NCBI RefSeq assembly: GCF_002584985.1
Contig: NZ_NUPZ01000013.1
Span: 67,373-131,372, forward strand
Length of the DNA: 64,000 bases
Direction: 5' to 3'
DNA from: Bacillus sp. AFS029637
GTDB taxonomy: Bacteria > Bacillota > Bacilli > Bacillales > Bacillaceae_G
Shown in pieces: positions 9,896 through 18,622 of the stretch. Positions within the stretch are counted from its first letter, which is position 1. Each line of letters starts with the position of its first letter. A model generated the notes under the pieces. It ran no database searches and was not told the DNA's origin. It saw only the letters and a program-made list of their open reading frames with translations. The translations under genes were made by a program, and so were the position numbers.

Positions 9896-10645
9896 TTATA
9901 GTTCTGATGTACTGCCGATTTTTATTGATATTTCATGAGCAGCTTGCTTCACCTTACGAATAAGAAAAGATAATCGATCATCATTGATGCGATGACTAAT
10001 TAACCCAATACTTAATGCTCCTACTACTTTATGATTAAAACCTATAATAGGTGCAGCTACTGAAGCTGTCCCTTCTGTTTTTTCACCATAACTCACAGCA
10101 TATCCTTCACTTCTTATTTGCTCTATTTGATCAACAAGAATTTGCTTTTGTTCTGGTAAAGAAGAAAGTAGCTGTTCTACAATGTATTCCATTTCATTCT
10201 GTTTCAAATTGGCAAGCATCGTTTTATTTGCGGCACCAACCGAAAGAGGAATTTGTTCCCCTAAGTTATCGATAACTCGAATTTTTAAAGGACTATCAAT
10301 TCTTTCAATGATAATAGAATGTGTTCCGTTTGGAATGTTCAAATAAACACTTTCTTCCACTTCAGAGGCCAAACGCTTCATCACTTCTCTTGCAACAGAT
10401 CTGTAATCTACCTTCTCCAATTGACGTAATCCTATTTCCATCCACATTGGTCCAATTTTGTACTGTTTTGTTTCTGAAATTTGTGTAACTAACCCATGCT
10501 CCATTAGAGAGTTCAGTAACCTATGTACTGTACTAACCGGAAGATGTGTTCCATCCGCTATATCAGAAATAGCCCAATACTCTTTTTCATTTGTAGAATT
10601 CAATAGCTTAATAATACTTATCGCTCGATCAATGGACTGTACCAT
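9896..10645 (-). CDS. IclR family transcriptional regulator
   Basis: About 249 residues. The N-terminal winged helix has RAISIIKLLN, then AISDIADGTHLPVSTVHRLLNSLMEHGLV. The C-terminal effector-binding domain shows the usual SVGAANKTMLANL and EGTASVAAPIIGFNHKVVGALSI stretches. An in-frame TTG at 10657 overlaps the ribosome site GTTGAGG, so ATG 10643-10645 is chosen. It lies 75 bp upstream of the RocB-like gene, probably in one transcript, and opposite the permease. It likely represses or activates both in response to a small organic acid or amino-acid derivative. Confidence 0.9.
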   Translation of the reverse strand: MVQSIDRAISIIKLLNSTNEKEYWAISDIADGTHLPVSTVHRLLNSLMEHGLVTQISETKQYKIGPMWMEIGLRQLEKVDYRSVAREVMKRLASEVEESVYLNIPNGTHSIIIERIDSPLKIRVIDNLGEQIPLSVGAANKTMLANLKQNEMEYIVEQLLSSLPEQKQILVDQIEQIRSEGYAVSYGEKTEGTASVAAPIIGFNHKVVGALSIGLISHRINDDRLSFLIRKVKQAAHEISIKIGSTSEL

Positions 10646-10773
10646 AACTCGCCTCAACTTTACTTGTAATATGTTAGTACGCTCAATTCACTATCAATTT
10701 AACAAAAATTTAAAGTGAAATCAATCTATTTATTCAATTTTCTAAAAATAAAAATATATCACTAATAATAATT

Positions 10774-10787
10774 TGAAAGCGTAAACA
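10774..10787. promoter_or_regulatory. cre (CcpA) site in the IclR/permease gap
   Basis: TGAAAGCGTAAACA fits the full cre consensus TGNAANCGNWNNCA. It lies 8 bp before the predicted -35 of the permease, and in the leader region of the divergent iclR-rocB unit, so it could place both under carbon catabolite control. Confidence 0.7.
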
Positions 10788-10795
10788 AAAAAATA

Positions 10796-10824
10796 TTGAC
10801 TTTTCTTCTTAATTATCTGAAAAT
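10796..10824 (+). promoter_or_regulatory. Predicted permease promoter
   Basis: TTGACT (10796-10801), 17-nt spacer, GAAAAT (10819-10824). The -35 is good, the -10 weak, as expected for an activated or regulated promoter. No -12/-24 sigma-54 element, as in B. subtilis roc genes, was seen. Confidence 0.45.
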
Positions 10825-10845
10825 TATAACAAGATTTCACATCAC

Positions 10846-10868
10846 GGAATACATTCCATAATACGGAA
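10846..10868. promoter_or_regulatory. Candidate IclR operator palindrome
   Basis: GGAAT-AC-ATTCC (10846-10857) is a perfect inverted repeat and overlaps a second one, TTCC-N7-GGAA (10854-10868). It resembles E. coli IclR-type operators (TGGAAATNATTTCCA) and lies just downstream of the permease promoter. Binding by the adjacent IclR protein is inferred. Confidence 0.5.
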
Positions 10869-10912
10869 AAACATCAATTTTCATACTACCAACTACGAAA
10901 GTGAGGAAAACG

Positions 10913-12337
10913 ATGACGCAAGTAAACAATACAAACAATGAATTAAAACGTACGATGAAAAGTAGACATTTATTCATGATTGCACTCGGTGGTGTGATTG
11001 GAACGGGGTTATTTAACGGATCTGGTTATATTATAAGTCAAGCTGGACCTGGTGGATCCGTACTTGCCTTTATGGCCGGTGGATTATTAATGTATCTCGT
11101 TATGCTATGTCTTGGTGAGCTTGCTGTGGCCATGCCTGTTTCAGGTTCTTTCCAGGAATATGCAACTAAGTTTATTAACCCTGCAACTGGGTTTACAATC
11201 GGATGGTTATATTGGTTAAGCTGGGCGAACACGACCGGGCTTGAATTTACAACTGCTGGCATTACAATGCAGCGCTGGTTTCCTGATATTCCCGTCTGGG
11301 TTTGGTGTTTAATATTTGGTGTTACGATATTCACGATTAACGCATTATCTGCACGTAGTTATGCAGAAACAGAATTTTGGTTTTCAAGTATTAAAGTATC
11401 TGCCATTATTGCTTTTATTATCCTTGGCGGCGCCGCTATGTTCGGTTTTATTGATTTAAAAGGAGACGAACCAGCACCGCTATTTTCAAATTTCGTAAAT
11501 CATGGTGGTTTATTCCCAAATGGACTTGCCGCTATTCTTTTAACAATGGTTACTGTCAATTATTCCTTCCAAGGTACAGAACTTGTAGGGATCGCAGCAG
11601 GTGAAAGTGAAGATCCAGCGAAGACTTTACCTCGTTCTATTAGAAATATTATATGGCGCACGATGTTTTTCTTCGTCTTAGCAATCTTTGTTCTCGTGGC
11701 TTTAATTCCATGGGAAGAAGCGGGATTAACAAAGAGCCCATTTGTTGCTGTTTTTGATAATATGGGTATTCCATATGCAGCTGATATTATGAACTTTGTT
11801 ATTCTTACTGCTGTTCTTTCTGTCGCAAACTCAGGACTATACGCCGCAACTCGAATGCTTTGGTCGTTATCACAACATGAAATGGCTCCAGCCTTTTTAA
11901 AGAAATTATCATCACGAGGAATACCTTTAAACGCTTTAATCATGACAATCGCTATTTCTGCTTTTTCTCTTTTGACAAGCGTTGTAGCTGCTGAAACGGT
12001 TTACTTATGGCTCATTTCAATTTCTGGAGTCATTACAATTATTGTTTGGATGTCAATTTGTGTTTCTCAATTCTTTTTCCGTAAACGTTATTTGGCTGAA
12101 GGTGGAAAATTAGAAGATTTAAAATTCCGAACTCCACTTTATCCTCTTGTACCAATTCTTGGTTTTGGATTATACGGCATTATCTTAATAAGTCTTATCT
12201 TTATCCCAGATCAAAGACTAGGAATCTATTGCACTGTACCATTTATTATCTTTTGTTACACCTACTATCACTTTAAGGTTAAGAAAAGGATTGCTGCTAA
12301 CACTCAAACAGAAACTAAATTTAGCAAAACTATGTAA
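10913..12337 (+). CDS. Amino acid permease (APC/AAT family, RocE-like)
   Basis: 474-residue transporter with about 12 membrane helices. The N-terminus shows the family signature: MKSRHLFMIALGGVIGTGLF, then the glycine-rich AGPGGSVLAF, and SWANTTGLEFT. The conserved loop GEDPAKTLPRSI-like GESEDPAKTLPRSIRN is present. GTG at 10901 is part of the GTGAGG ribosome site, so ATG 10913 is the start. It is divergent from the IclR/RocB pair, which suggests import of a basic or other amino acid used as carbon and nitrogen source. Arginine as substrate is inferred from the RocB neighbour only. A terminator follows. Confidence 0.88.
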   Translation: MTQVNNTNNELKRTMKSRHLFMIALGGVIGTGLFNGSGYIISQAGPGGSVLAFMAGGLLMYLVMLCLGELAVAMPVSGSFQEYATKFINPATGFTIGWLYWLSWANTTGLEFTTAGITMQRWFPDIPVWVWCLIFGVTIFTINALSARSYAETEFWFSSIKVSAIIAFIILGGAAMFGFIDLKGDEPAPLFSNFVNHGGLFPNGLAAILLTMVTVNYSFQGTELVGIAAGESEDPAKTLPRSIRNIIWRTMFFFVLAIFVLVALIPWEEAGLTKSPFVAVFDNMGIPYAADIMNFVILTAVLSVANSGLYAATRMLWSLSQHEMAPAFLKKLSSRGIPLNALIMTIAISAFSLLTSVVAAETVYLWLISISGVITIIVWMSICVSQFFFRKRYLAEGGKLEDLKFRTPLYPLVPILGFGLYGIILISLIFIPDQRLGIYCTVPFIIFCYTYYHFKVKKRIAANTQTETKFSKTM

Positions 12338-12353
12338 TGTAATACATATACAT

Positions 12354-12396
12354 AAAAGACCGCACATGAACTAAAAGCCATGTGCGGTCTTTTATT
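12354..12396 (+). terminator. Intrinsic terminator of the permease
   Basis: AAAAGACCGCACATG pairs perfectly with CATGTGCGGTCTTTT around a 10-nt loop, followed by ATTGTT. Confidence 0.9.
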
Positions 12397-12584
12397 GTTA
12401 TACTTCTTGGCTTGGATGGCAAGTTTTGCAAAGGATAATGTCATTTTCCATAGTATAGAAAACACTACAATGCTAGTAATTATAATTTTTCACTTTTTAT
12501 AAGTGAATGATTTTCCTTACGATTACTGTTTTGATATATTGAATATATGTTGCTTAAAAATTTTAAAATAGACAGGAGTTATTT

Positions 12585-12935
12585 ATGATGATAAAAGGCT
12601 TCGGAGGAATATTTTGGCGAACTAATAATATTGATGTTGTAAAAAAATGGTACAGCAATGTGTTGAAGATCGACATAGAAAATTGGAATGGGACTGTGAT
12701 TAAATCCCAATTAGGAACTGAAACTATTTTTTCTTTCTTTACCGAAAATGATAATTATTTTCCAACAGAACAACAAGTGATGTTAAATTTCCAGGTACAT
12801 AATTTAAACGAGACTATTCAGCATCTTGAACATATTGGTGTACCTCTTGAGAAGAAAGAAGTGGTTAGTGAATTTGGAAAGTTTATTTGGATTAAAGATC
12901 CTGAAGGTCGACTAATCGAGCTTTGGGAGAAATAG
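12585..12935 (+). CDS. VOC family (glyoxalase/bleomycin-resistance fold) protein
   Basis: 116-residue small protein with one vicinal-oxygen-chelate unit: FGGIFWRTNNIDVVKKWYSNVLKI at the N-terminus, QVMLNFQVHNLNETIQHL in the middle and FIWIKDPEGRLIELWE at the end with the conserved glutamate ligand. Two such halves, usually by dimerisation, make the metal site. AGGAG is 6 nt before the first ATG; ATG 12588 would also work. Single gene between terminators. The substrate cannot be inferred. Confidence 0.85.
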   Translation: MMIKGFGGIFWRTNNIDVVKKWYSNVLKIDIENWNGTVIKSQLGTETIFSFFTENDNYFPTEQQVMLNFQVHNLNETIQHLEHIGVPLEKKEVVSEFGKFIWIKDPEGRLIELWEK

Positions 12936-12991
12936 AGAGTTATCATTATTTGCTAGTAAGTTGACTCTTGTTTTCGTGCAACAACAAAGTA

Positions 12992-13038
12992 AATACAAAA
13001 GCCAATTCCGTAACTCCACAGGAATCGGCTTTTGTATT
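12992..13038. terminator. Hairpin terminator between the VOC gene and rtcB
   Basis: AATACAAAAGCC-AATTCC pairs with GGAAT-CGGCTTTTGTATT. It sits between converging genes and has T-rich tails on both strands. Confidence 0.7.
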
Positions 13039-13210
13039 CAAACTTCTTAGCTTCGTTGTAAACTCTGATTTTACCTCATCGCCATCAATCGAACATCTTC
13101 CCTAATAGAAGTAGTTCCATGTAATTATTATTCCACTTTCCTTGATTAGATTTTGTCTCCGAACAAAAGAAACGGATTGATAACTTTTACTAGCTGATCA
13201 TTACTTCCTT

Positions 13211-14398
13211 CTAATTAGCTTTAAAATTATATAATGGCTTAATAATGTGCTTAATATCTATCGTTTCTTTTGTATTTTCTATAATTTCATCCATTGGCTT
13301 GTATACCATTGGTGCCTCATCAATTGTGCTCTCTACTACTGATGTAGTCCAAACTTCTGTCATCGTATTTTGGAAATCCTCTAGGCTCAATGATTCTTTA
13401 GCCTTTTTACGACTCATGATACGTCCAGCTCCATGTGGACCAGAAAAGTTCCAGTCTGCATTCCCTTTACCAAACGCAATAATTGAACCATCTCTCATAT
13501 TAATTGGAATAATTACTCGTTCATTTTTTTGAGCTGAAATAGCGCCTTTTCGTAGAATCATATTTTCCATGTCGATATAGTTATGTATTGTAGTAAATTG
13601 ATCCGTTACTTTCCAGTCCATTTTAGTGACGATTTCATCAATCATTGCTTTTCGATTTAACTCAGCATACTTTTGTGCAATATTCATGTCATTCATATAA
13701 TCTTTGAATCCCTGTCCTTCTAAATAAGCTAGTTCTTTACGAATCTGAGGCTTCTTAATTCCACGTAAAGTTTCTTGTATTTCTTTTTCTCTCCCCTCTT
13801 TAATTAATCTCTTAATAATCTCATCTTTCATTGATGTAACATGAATCAATTGTTCATATGCATATTTCTGGTAATACTCTGCTATTTGTTTACCTAAATT
13901 ACGAGAACCACTATGAATGACAATATATACATTCCCTTTATCATCTTCATTTAGTTCAATGAAATGATTTCCTCCCCCAAGAGTACCTATACTTTTTTGA
14001 GCGCGTTGTAATGTGAAAGGAGCCCTCACACCGTCAAAATCAATCATTTTTGAAAAATGATGTTCCTTATTTCGTATACTAAATCCACTTGGGACAAATT
14101 TACGAATTGTCTCATCTAAATGATCGAAATTAATCTCTTCTTTTTTCTTATCAATTACTACAACTTCCATACCACAACCAATGTCTACCCCTACAAGATT
14201 AGGAACGATTTTATCTTGAATTGTCATTGTCGTCCCAATCGTACAACCTGCTCCTGCGTGTGTGTCTGGCATAATACGAATTTTACTATCTTTTACGAAT
14301 TCTTGATTACAAAGATCAAGAATTTGCCCAACTGCAGTCTCATCAACGTTTTTAGTAAATACTTTCGCTTCATTGAATTTCCCTTGTAATTTCAACAC
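13211..14398 (-). CDS. rtcB: RtcB family RNA-splicing ligase
   Basis: 395-residue GTP- and Mn-dependent RNA ligase that joins 2',3'-cyclic phosphate or 3'-phosphate ends to 5'-hydroxyl ends. Metal and catalytic residues are present: PDTHAG (44-49), VGVDIGCGM (69-77), TLGGGNHFIE, VIHSGSRNLG, and SGPHGAGR with the histidine that takes GMP. It is the short bacterial form. Start is GTG with GGAAGGGG upstream. In many bacteria this form is next to a prfH peptide release factor or RtcA; none is here. It sits alone between terminators. Confidence 0.93.
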   Translation of the reverse strand: MLKLQGKFNEAKVFTKNVDETAVGQILDLCNQEFVKDSKIRIMPDTHAGAGCTIGTTMTIQDKIVPNLVGVDIGCGMEVVVIDKKKEEINFDHLDETIRKFVPSGFSIRNKEHHFSKMIDFDGVRAPFTLQRAQKSIGTLGGGNHFIELNEDDKGNVYIVIHSGSRNLGKQIAEYYQKYAYEQLIHVTSMKDEIIKRLIKEGREKEIQETLRGIKKPQIRKELAYLEGQGFKDYMNDMNIAQKYAELNRKAMIDEIVTKMDWKVTDQFTTIHNYIDMENMILRKGAISAQKNERVIIPINMRDGSIIAFGKGNADWNFSGPHGAGRIMSRKKAKESLSLEDFQNTMTEVWTTSVVESTIDEAPMVYKPMDEIIENTKETIDIKHIIKPLYNFKAN

Positions 14399-14635
14399 CC
14401 TTTATTTCCCCTTCCTTTTGAAAAAATTATTGTATTACATTTTATGTGTTCTTATCATTACTCTTTAACATATAACCGTTATCATCCATTTGCTGCTTTC
14501 CATTATATAGCTATTATACCAATCCAAATAATAAAAAATTATGACGATTTATGTTGTTTACATAACATATTTATCGTCTCTTTTATACATACAATCATTT
14601 CAACTTCTCCTTAATATCAGTCATATACATTTAAA

Positions 14636-14672
14636 GAAAAACTCCCCTTAAATCAAAATGATTAAGGGGAGT
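14636..14672 (-). terminator. Intrinsic terminator of the desaturase
   Basis: On the minus strand ACTCCCCTTAA pairs with TTAAGGGGAGT and is followed by TTTTTCTTT. The 290-bp gap to rtcB otherwise shows only AT-rich sequence. Confidence 0.85.
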
Positions 14673-14688
14673 CTTATATACGATGAAA

Positions 14689-15720
14689 TTATAGTTCCGA
14701 TTTCACCCGAACAGAAACATTATTTTTAATTATATTTTTGACGTCTTTAAAGCTAACAAAATTGTTACTTTTCTCATCCCAAAGACGGAAACGGAGTGAT
14801 CGCAAACTTGTAGCAAGAGTAATCGTTGGTACATTTTTTAAAGGAAGCGTATTATTGTGTGCCTCCTCTAGTTTATAGTTAGGTACTCTTGGGCTTAAAT
14901 GGTGAACATGATGATATCCGATATTACCAGTTAGAAATTGCAGGAATTTTGGAAGTTTATAAAACGAACTTCCTTCCACTGCTGCTTTCACATATTCCCA
15001 CTCTTTATCTTCTTCAAAATAAGAATCCTCGAATGTGTGCTGTACGTAAAACAGCCAAATACCTATTGAACCTGCTATTAAGAATATGGAACCATGCACT
15101 AGAAGAAACGATTGCCATCCGATTGCCCAGCAAAGTAATCCTACTAAAGCAACGATTAAAACATTCGTCAAATAGGTGTTCATACGCTCTTTCTTTCTAG
15201 CACCTTTTCGGTTAAATCTATTTTTAAGCAGAAAAACATAAATTGGACCTAATCCAAACATAACGAATGGGTTGCGATATAAACGATATGCTAAACGGAG
15301 TCTAAATGATGCCGCCAAATATTCATCCACTGTAAGCGTCCAAATATCTCCTGTACCTCGTTTATCCAAATTACCACTTGTAGCATGATGAATGGAATGC
15401 TCATGCCCCCATTGATCAAACGGGAATAAAGTTAAAACCCCCATACATGTCCCAACTATTCTATTTGCACGTCGACTTTTAAAAAATGAATAATGGGTAC
15501 AATCATGAAAAATAATGAAAATCCTTGTCATAAATCCAGCGGCTAACAGAGATGGAACTAATGATAACCAATAAGAAACAGACAGACTTTTATAAGCAAG
15601 GTACCATAAAATAATAAATGGCACGATTGTGTTGATAAGTTGCCACACACTTTTTTTAATCGTTGATTTTTCAAAAGGAGCAACTTGTTTTTTTAAATTT
15701 TTAGTATTTTGTAAGGTCAT
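14689..15720 (-). CDS. Membrane fatty acid desaturase
   Basis: 343-residue di-iron desaturase that introduces a double bond into membrane lipid acyl chains, used in cold adaptation. All three histidine boxes are present: HDCTH (72-76), HEHSIHH (106-112) and HHVHH in GYHHVHHLSPRVPNY. Four main hydrophobic helices flank them. It resembles the acyl-lipid Des type of Bacillus. AAAGGAATT precedes the ATG. No DesK/DesR sensor pair is adjacent. Position specificity (delta-5 or another) cannot be decided from sequence alone. Confidence 0.9.
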   Translation of the reverse strand: MTLQNTKNLKKQVAPFEKSTIKKSVWQLINTIVPFIILWYLAYKSLSVSYWLSLVPSLLAAGFMTRIFIIFHDCTHYSFFKSRRANRIVGTCMGVLTLFPFDQWGHEHSIHHATSGNLDKRGTGDIWTLTVDEYLAASFRLRLAYRLYRNPFVMFGLGPIYVFLLKNRFNRKGARKKERMNTYLTNVLIVALVGLLCWAIGWQSFLLVHGSIFLIAGSIGIWLFYVQHTFEDSYFEEDKEWEYVKAAVEGSSFYKLPKFLQFLTGNIGYHHVHHLSPRVPNYKLEEAHNNTLPLKNVPTITLATSLRSLRFRLWDEKSNNFVSFKDVKNIIKNNVSVRVKSEL

Positions 15721-15955
15721 TTTTTTAATTCCTTTCCTTTATGTTGCTAGTTCATATTATAGCATACTATTAGTAGTAGGTGTTAAGTGTAGATATAATA
15801 AATATTATATATTATGAAAATCTCTTTTTTTCTTACAAATTACTTACGTACAAAATGGCTACTACAATAGGACGGAAGGAGTATTTGTCCCAGAAAACGC
15901 GAGTTTTTTTCCAATAAATACATAAAAAACATAGAGCTTTTTCACAATAAGAATA

Positions 15956-15994
15956 GAGCTGCCATAAGTCAGTTTCAACGACTTATGGCAGCTC
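15956..15994 (-). terminator. Intrinsic terminator of inhA
   Basis: GAGCTGCCATAAGTC pairs perfectly with GACTTATGGCAGCTC around a 9-nt loop; the downstream T-tract on the minus strand is weak. The rest of the 15.72-16.01 kb gap shows nothing recognisable. Confidence 0.75.
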
Positions 15995-16013
15995 CTCTTC
16001 GTTTCACCTTATT

Positions 16014-18401
16014 TTATCGATGAATCCAAACTGCACCTGCAGACTTGTCTTCCGCTTGGCCTACTACTTCAAACTTAAGTCCTAGTTTCGGCAACTTACG
16101 TCCTGCATCTGGAATGACACTGTTAATGTATTGCTTAGAATCATCAAATTTTGCAACTCCTGGTAATCCTTTGTAGTCAAAAATACCGCGAGTTGGTGAA
16201 TCTACTCTCCATGCTGGCGTTTGATCAAACGAGAATGCCGCATCGGCAATTTGATAACGTGTACTGCTCTTCACAGTCGGTTTTCCGTTTAATGTCCCTA
16301 CGATTGCCTCTGGATGAGAATCTACTACTCCTAGGAAGCCTTCTCCTGGATGAACGCCTACCCAGTTATCTGTAAAGCTTTGATCCGCATACCATACGAC
16401 CATTCCTGTATTGAATACTGGACCACGCGCATGTTGTAACGCCGTGTCAGAACCAGCATAATTTCTCCACTCTACATAGTAGTTATTTTTTTTCTGTTCA
16501 AATCCATTAGACACAGTAAATCCTTTTAACGTCATGGCTGGAGCGCCTTCTGCATCATCAGAGAAAACAACTTTTCCATCTACAGTTAATGCTGCATTAT
16601 CTAACGCAAATCCTTTATAAGCTACTGCAATATCTGTTACATACTCAAATTGCAGTTTTACCTTTTTACCTTTAAATTGACTTAAATCGTAAGTTTTATC
16701 AACCCACTTACCATCAGTTGTATCCGCACCGCCTTTTACATCTTTTTCACCCATTCTATCAATGCGTGTTTTCGTTCCATCTTCCGCAATCGCATTTACA
16801 TCCAAGAAATCATACTTCGCTTCAAGTTCGTAGAATGCCTTATAATCAAACTTAGCATCCGTTGCATTTGTTAAATCAAATACTGGTGTCTCAAGTGTTG
16901 TATGAATGTCGTTTCCTTTTGTACTGTAATAGAACTTCTTACCAAATGCCGATTCGATATTTTTGATATCCTTGTCCGGCAAGTTAACACGAATGATTCC
17001 TGGTCGGTTTGATTTTGTAACACTTTGATCTAAATATGTTGCAACACCGATTCCAGTGCGAAGTTTATCATAATCTACCTCAACGATATTCGCCCAGTTA
17101 CCCTTCATATTCTTTTGGAAAAATTCTTTATTTTGTGGTGAGAAACTTGTTGGCTCTGTTCCTGCAATTTTTCCAGCCCAGCTACCGCCACTCATAATAG
17201 ACCATGATTCAACAGGTTCACCTTGTCCTGAGTACTTTGTATCGTATTCATCTGGTAAGCCTAAATCATGACCATACTCATGCGCGAACACACCAACCGC
17301 TCCGTCTTCAGGCTCGATTGTATAATCGTATGCAGCCATCTTTCCGCCCCAATTCGAAACAGAAGATTTTGTGCCATCAATTGCATATGGTTTTGATCCA
17401 AGTTTTGAACGATGAGACCAAATTGCATCATCTTTCAATTTCCCCCCGCCGGCTTCTTGACCAACACCAGCATGTACAACCATTAAATGATCAATAATGC
17501 CATCTGGCTCATTTTTATTTCCATCACCATCTTGATCGTATTGATCAAATTGGTCATAATCAGCTAAGTTAATTCCTTTTGCTACCGCCGCTTTTAAAGC
17601 TTCCTTAACAAAATCACGTGGTCCTAAAGGTCCTTTATTATCATGTCCAGTTCCCGCATCCGCACCATAATCTGAAGCTTTCCCTGGAACAGTAAGCCAT
17701 TCTGTTACAGTTCCATCTACTGTGTAGCTACCACCAGATTGTTCTTCATAATATTGTTTAAATGTGTTAATCTTCGATCCATCAAATAACGTAAATGGCT
17801 CATCACCAAATAACATTTTTTGATAATGTTCACGATTAAAGTCCTTAGAATACATATATCCTGGCTCTTGATCAATATTGTTATGCTTAAAATCGCTAAA
17901 TTCTACAAGTAAAACAAGTACTTTATCTTTTCGAACAGATCCATTGTACTCAGCTTGCTGCGCTGGTGTCGTAGGTACTTTTCCATTTAATTTTCTAGCA
18001 TTCAATCCAGCATCTTGTCCAGCTACTGGTCCTACCGCCGGCTGCTGCGCCTGTTCATTTTCCTTCATTTTTGCATCTTTTACTTTTTTCATAAAATCAG
18101 AAGCTTCTTGCGTAAGACTATCTTCTTTGATGATTTCTTTTCCAGGGTTTTCCCCTTTCTTTTTCTCAACATATTTTTCGACAGCCTTTGATGTCTCAGC
18201 TTGCGATGCAGATTGATCAATTACTCCCCGTTCTTTTAGTGCTTCTGCCAAACGCTCCTCCGGTATTAAATGCTCATCTATTGGTAGAGATGATGTTGGC
18301 GTCTCAGCATACGCTGCATGACTTCCAAAAGCAAAAGTACTACTTAGCACTGCCGCTGTTGCTAGTACCGATAAAGGTTTTAACTTCTTATTCTTTTTCA
18401 A
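16014..18401 (-). CDS. inhA: InhA family secreted metalloprotease (immune inhibitor A, M6)
   Basis: Secreted zinc protease that degrades host and bacterial proteins. From the TTG start the protein is 795 residues, the family length; the frame continues upstream to 18500 but GGGGAGG lies 6 nt before TTG 18399-18401. The signal peptide is [20 protein letters not shown]...AYA. A propeptide precedes a Ca-binding [12 protein letters not shown] loop (289-300). The zinc site [14 protein letters not shown] (374 on) is intact. C-terminal MAM/concanavalin-like segments follow. The group has several InhA paralogs; which one this is cannot be settled here. No clear PlcR box was found upstream. Confidence 0.93.
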   Translation of the reverse strand: MKKNKKLKPLSVLATAAVLSSTFAFGSHAAYAETPTSSLPIDEHLIPEERLAEALKERGVIDQSASQAETSKAVEKYVEKKKGENPGKEIIKEDSLTQEASDFMKKVKDAKMKENEQAQQPAVGPVAGQDAGLNARKLNGKVPTTPAQQAEYNGSVRKDKVLVLLVEFSDFKHNNIDQEPGYMYSKDFNREHYQKMLFGDEPFTLFDGSKINTFKQYYEEQSGGSYTVDGTVTEWLTVPGKASDYGADAGTGHDNKGPLGPRDFVKEALKAAVAKGINLADYDQFDQYDQDGDGNKNEPDGIIDHLMVVHAGVGQEAGGGKLKDDAIWSHRSKLGSKPYAIDGTKSSVSNWGGKMAAYDYTIEPEDGAVGVFAHEYGHDLGLPDEYDTKYSGQGEPVESWSIMSGGSWAGKIAGTEPTSFSPQNKEFFQKNMKGNWANIVEVDYDKLRTGIGVATYLDQSVTKSNRPGIIRVNLPDKDIKNIESAFGKKFYYSTKGNDIHTTLETPVFDLTNATDAKFDYKAFYELEAKYDFLDVNAIAEDGTKTRIDRMGEKDVKGGADTTDGKWVDKTYDLSQFKGKKVKLQFEYVTDIAVAYKGFALDNAALTVDGKVVFSDDAEGAPAMTLKGFTVSNGFEQKKNNYYVEWRNYAGSDTALQHARGPVFNTGMVVWYADQSFTDNWVGVHPGEGFLGVVDSHPEAIVGTLNGKPTVKSSTRYQIADAAFSFDQTPAWRVDSPTRGIFDYKGLPGVAKFDDSKQYINSVIPDAGRKLPKLGLKFEVVGQAEDKSAGAVWIHR

Positions 18402-18568
18402 AGCATTTCCTCCCCTATGTTTGCGAATTATCGTTTTCTTTGTCGATAACAACATAATATTCCTTATAATGCGAATATTCAATATTTTTTGTTCGTACAA
18501 TTGTTGAGAAATATTTTTTTGCGCAAGGTGAAATAAATAAAAAGATGGCAGACTATTTCGGTATCATA

Positions 18569-18622
18569 CAAAAAATCGCCAACTACTTAACCTATCCAGG
18601 ATAAGTGGTTGGCGATTTTTTA
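18569..18622 (-). terminator. Intrinsic terminator of the alkaline phosphatase gene
   Basis: AAAAATCGCCAACTACTTA pairs with TAAGTGGTTGGCGATTTTT with one G-U type mismatch, followed by T-runs on both strands. It overlaps the stop codon of the phosphatase gene. Confidence 0.85.

Noticed and set aside
18402-18500. N-terminal extension of InhA up to 18500
   Set aside because: Reads as non-coding upstream DNA; the signal peptide and ribosome site fit TTG 18401.
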